Notes under the pieces: model-generated
Databases searched by the model: none
The model's input: only the letters and a program-made list of their open reading frames with translations
What the model was told of the DNA's origin: nothing
Assembly: GCA_016861185.1 (NCBI GenBank)
Contig: BOKW01000004.1
Coordinates: 248,001-312,000, forward strand
Source of the DNA: Betaproteobacteria bacterium
Lineage (GTDB): Bacteria; Pseudomonadota; Gammaproteobacteria; Burkholderiales; Burkholderiaceae_F
DNA length: 64,000 nt
Direction of reading: 5' to 3'
Shown: one piece after another, positions 61,553 through 64,000 of the stretch
How the letters are laid out: the number at the start of each line of letters is the position of its first letter
Position numbering within the stretch: the first letter of the stretch is position 1
Translations under genes and position numbers: made by a program

Positions 61553-62992
61553 ATGAAGCGATCGTTCCCGACCCGGATCAAGCGCATGCTGTTCGCTGCG
61601 CTCGCCGCGTTCGGCTTCGCCGCGCTGCTCGCCGCACAGCAGCCGTCCGCCGAGCGGCTCGTCGTCGTACTTCGCATCGAAGGGCTGATCGGACCGGCGA
61701 CGGCGGACTTCGTCCACCGCGGGATCGAGAAGGCGCACAAGCGCGGCGCGCGGCTGGTCGTGCTCGAGATGGATACCCCGGGCGGGCTCGACACCTCGAT
61801 GCGCGCGATCATCAAGGACATCCTGTCTTCGCCGGTGCCGGTCGCGAGTTTCGTCGCGCCGGAAGGCGCGCGCGCGGCGAGCGCAGGCACCTACATCATG
61901 TACGCGAGCCACGTCGCGGCGATGGCGCCGGCGACCAACCTCGGCGCCGCCACGCCGGTGGCGATCGGCATGCCCGGTTCGCAGCCGCCGAAGTCGCCCG
62001 AGGAGAAGCCGCGCGACGCGTCGGAAGACAAGCCGGCCGACACGCAGGACAAGGCGAAGAAGGCCGACAAGAAGGAACAAGCCTCGAAGATGCCGAGCGG
62101 CGGCCCGCGGGACGCGATGACCGAAAAGGCGGTCAACGACGCCGCCGCGTACATCCGCAGCCTGGCGCAACTACGCGGCCGCAACGCCGACTTCGCCGAG
62201 CGTTCGGTGCGCGAGGCGCGCAGCCTGCCTTCGGAAGACGCGCTCGCCGCCGGCGTGATCGACGTGATCGCGACCGACGTGCGCGAGCTGCTGAAGAAGA
62301 TCGACGGGCGTACGGTGACGCTGGTCAACGCCAAGGCAACGCTGGAGCTGGCGGGCGCGCGCATCGAAACGCTCAGTCCCGACTGGCGCACGCAGCTTCT
62401 CGGCGTGCTGTCGAACCCGACGGTGGCGCTGGTGCTGATGATGATCGGCGTCTACGGCCTGTTCGTGGAGTTCACGAGCCCCGGCTTCGGCGTGCCGGGA
62501 GTGGCCGGCGCGATTTCGCTGCTGCTCGCGCTGTACGCGTTCCATCTGCTGCCGGTGAACTGGGCCGGGGTCGCACTCGTGCTGCTCGGAATGGCGCTGA
62601 TGATCGCCGAGCTGTTCATGCCGGCGTTCGGCGCGATGGGGGTCGGCGGGATCATCGCCTTCATCGTCGGCGGGTTGATGCTGATCGACACCGAGGTGCC
62701 GGGTTTCGGCATTCCGCCGGCGGCGATCGTGACGATGGCGGTGGCCAGCGCGGCATTGATCTTCGGCGTCGGCGGCTTCGCATTGCGCGCGCGCAGGCGG
62801 CCGGTGGTCAGCGGCCGCGAGGAGATGGCCGGTGCGGTCGGAACGGTCGTCGCCGTCGACGCCGACAGCGCTTGGGCCGAAGTGCGCGGCGAACGCTGGC
62901 GCATCCGTTGCGACGCGCCGCTCGCCGTCGGCGACCGCATACGGGTCACCGCCGTCGACGGGCTGACGCTCGTCGCGACCAAGGGCAACTGA
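61553..62992 (+). CDS. NfeD-type membrane-bound serine protease (ClpP class)
   Basis: A 479-residue NfeD1b/1510-type protein. Signal/anchor ([19 protein letters not shown]), ClpP-like periplasmic protease domain (~35-235) with Ser110 in [16 protein letters not shown] and [10 protein letters not shown], an acidic/basic insert ([27 protein letters not shown] split across ~142-175), then membrane helices ([67 protein letters not shown]) and a C-terminal NfeD OB-fold ([12 protein letters not shown]...[18 protein letters not shown]). ATG 61553 starts the signal peptide. It is paired with the slipin gene 14 nt on; the archaeal relative cleaves its stomatin partner. Confidence 0.92.
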   Translation: MKRSFPTRIKRMLFAALAAFGFAALLAAQQPSAERLVVVLRIEGLIGPATADFVHRGIEKAHKRGARLVVLEMDTPGGLDTSMRAIIKDILSSPVPVASFVAPEGARAASAGTYIMYASHVAAMAPATNLGAATPVAIGMPGSQPPKSPEEKPRDASEDKPADTQDKAKKADKKEQASKMPSGGPRDAMTEKAVNDAAAYIRSLAQLRGRNADFAERSVREARSLPSEDALAAGVIDVIATDVRELLKKIDGRTVTLVNAKATLELAGARIETLSPDWRTQLLGVLSNPTVALVLMMIGVYGLFVEFTSPGFGVPGVAGAISLLLALYAFHLLPVNWAGVALVLLGMALMIAELFMPAFGAMGVGGIIAFIVGGLMLIDTEVPGFGIPPAAIVTMAVASAALIFGVGGFALRARRRPVVSGREEMAGAVGTVVAVDADSAWAEVRGERWRIRCDAPLAVGDRIRVTAVDGLTLVATKGN

Positions 62993-63006
62993 AAGGGAGA
63001 TCGCTC

Positions 63007-63786
63007 ATGCTGCTCGACCTGCAGATCGGCTTCGGCTCGCTGCTCTTCCTGCTGATCGCGCTGATCGTCGCGTCGATCAGGATCCTGCGCGAATACGAGC
63101 GCGGCGTCGTGTTCCTGCTCGGACGCTTCTGGAAGGTCAAGGGGCCGGGCCTGGTGATCATCATCCCGGGCATCCAGCAGATGGTCCGCGTCGACCTGCG
63201 CGTGGTGACGATGGACGTGCCGGCGCAGGACGTGATCTCGCGCGACAACGTGTCGGTCAAGGTCAACGCGGTGATCTACTTCCGCGTCGTCGATCCGCAG
63301 CGCGCGATCATCAACGTCGAGAACTTCCTGGTCGCGACCAGCCAGCTCGCGCAGACCACGCTGCGCGCGGTGCTCGGCAAGCACGAACTGGACGAGATGC
63401 TCGCCGAACGCGAGCGGCTGAACCTCGACATCCAGAAGATCCTCGACGCGCAGACGGACGCCTGGGGCATCAAGGTCACCAACGTCGAGATCAAGCACGT
63501 CGATTTGAACGAGTCGATGGTGCGCGCGATCGCGCGGCAGGCCGAAGCCGAACGGGAGCGGCGCGCCAAGATCATCCACGCCGAGGGCGAGAAGCAGGCC
63601 GCCGCCACGCTGCTCGAAGCCGCGCAGATGCTCGCGCGGCAGCCCGAGGCAATGCAGCTCCGGTATCTGCAGACGATGACGCAGGTGGCCGGCGACCGCG
63701 GCTCCACGGTCGTGTTCCCGCTGCCGATGGACCTGCTCGGACCGCTGCTGAACCTCAAGCGACCGCGCGAAGCCGCCGGCGAGTGA
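63007..63786 (+). CDS. SPFH/slipin (stomatin-like) membrane protein
   Basis: A 259-residue stomatin-family protein. One N-terminal membrane hairpin ([23 protein letters not shown]), the SPFH core ([35 protein letters not shown], cited as [13 protein letters not shown] and [15 protein letters not shown]), [46 protein letters not shown] and the coiled-coil [34 protein letters not shown] precedes ATG 63007. It forms membrane scaffolds and is the expected partner or substrate of the adjacent NfeD protease. Confidence 0.94.
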   Translation: MLLDLQIGFGSLLFLLIALIVASIRILREYERGVVFLLGRFWKVKGPGLVIIIPGIQQMVRVDLRVVTMDVPAQDVISRDNVSVKVNAVIYFRVVDPQRAIINVENFLVATSQLAQTTLRAVLGKHELDEMLAERERLNLDIQKILDAQTDAWGIKVTNVEIKHVDLNESMVRAIARQAEAERERRAKIIHAEGEKQAAATLLEAAQMLARQPEAMQLRYLQTMTQVAGDRGSTVVFPLPMDLLGPLLNLKRPREAAGE

Positions 63787-63802
63787 AAGCGCCCGCCGGC
63801 GA

Positions 63803-64000
63803 ATGGCGCTTCCGCCGAAGCACATCCTGTGCGCGACCGATTTTTCGGTCGCGAGCGGCGCGGCGCAGCGGCGCGCGGCGCTCGCCGCCGCGCAGTACCG
63901 CGCGCGGCTGACGCTGCTGCACGTCGTTCCCGCGTCGCTGTGGGAAGACGCGGCGGACGAGCTCGCCGGACTGGCCGGCCTCGGCGCGCTCGACCCGGGC
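63803..64000 (+). CDS. universal stress protein, truncated by window end
   Basis: The first 66 codons of a UspA-family protein: MALPPKHILCATDFSVASGAA, then RAALAAAQYRARLTLLHVVPA. The N-terminal strand ILCATDFS and the LTLLHVV strand are standard for USP. No stop is reached before base 64000. It follows the slipin gene by 16 nt and may share its transcript. USP genes are frequent members of FNR/ANR-type low-oxygen regulons in proteobacteria, in keeping with the other boxes. Confidence 0.85.
   Translation, partial: MALPPKHILCATDFSVASGAAQRRAALAAAQYRARLTLLHVVPASLWEDAADELAGLAGLGALDPG

Overview
This is a gene-dense chromosomal window of very high GC content (roughly 68-70% by eye). Codon use, gene content and intergenic repeats suggest a betaproteobacterium of the Burkholderiales/Rhodocyclales type with a microaerobic, sulfur-oxidising and stress-tolerant lifestyle. 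The lineage is an inference. No rRNA, tRNA, CRISPR array or intact insertion sequence was seen.

Layout. 1-1.3 kb: three tandem Hsp20 chaperones. 1.4-7.6 kb: two ArsM-like methyltransferases, one apparently a selenoprotein (in-frame TGA followed at once by a SECIS-like hairpin) and one fused to a membrane domain, then an ECF sigma/anti-sigma pair, a DUF302 protein, a YbaK deacylase, another methyltransferase and a DinB-like protein. 7.6-15.2 kb: a PhzF protein, an MFS carrier and a sulfur block (three DsrE-like proteins, flavocytochrome c sulfide dehydrogenase FccAB, a persulfide dioxygenase-like enzyme), then a di-heme peroxidase and a cysteine-dioxygenase-like cupin. 15.2-20.7 kb: a decayed TPR gene, a large AfsR-like regulator, an M20 amidohydrolase and a glycine-zipper lipoprotein. 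20.8-27.8 kb: an apparent operon with acetyl-CoA synthetase-like ligase, two flavodoxins, 2-oxoacid dehydrogenase E1-alpha, E1-beta and E2, a VOC protein and an acyl carrier protein. 27.8-34.1 kb: stress and maintenance genes (BON, HPF-cold-shock fusion, hemerythrin, MJ1316-domain, PrimPol, thioredoxin-like, HAD). 34.2-40.6 kb: GpsA, then a lipid operon resembling 10-methyl fatty acid synthesis (Cfa-like methyltransferase plus FAD oxidoreductase), then YqjD/E/K-like small proteins. 41-46.6 kb: glycogen genes glgP, glgA, glgC. 46.6-51 kb: an ABC exporter of the MacAB/DevBCA type. 51.4-54.4 kb: GnnA/GnnB-like and LpxA genes, predicting a diamino-sugar lipid A. 54.5-64 kb: a PmtA-like methyltransferase, a DUF2934 protein, an ACP-FAAL-PlsC fusion, a P-type ATPase, NfeD, a slipin and the start of a universal stress protein.

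How it fits together. Eight 14-bp palindromes of the FNR/ANR/DNR form (YTGAY-N4-RTCAA and close variants) sit upstream of the lipoprotein, the acetyl-CoA/2-oxoacid dehydrogenase operon, the BCAM0308-like protein, the hemerythrin, gpsA, glgP, the FAAL fusion and the P-type ATPase. Several have a CTA(T/G)-type -10 element about 27 bp downstream of the box centre, as in class II FNR promoters. This implies a low-oxygen regulon that ties carbon storage, acetyl-CoA supply and stress proteins together. The most notable single feature is the probable selenocysteine methyltransferase at 1389-2159. The window also carries several families of palindromic intergenic repeats, one inside the 3' end of lpxA, and a 254-bp MITE-like element.
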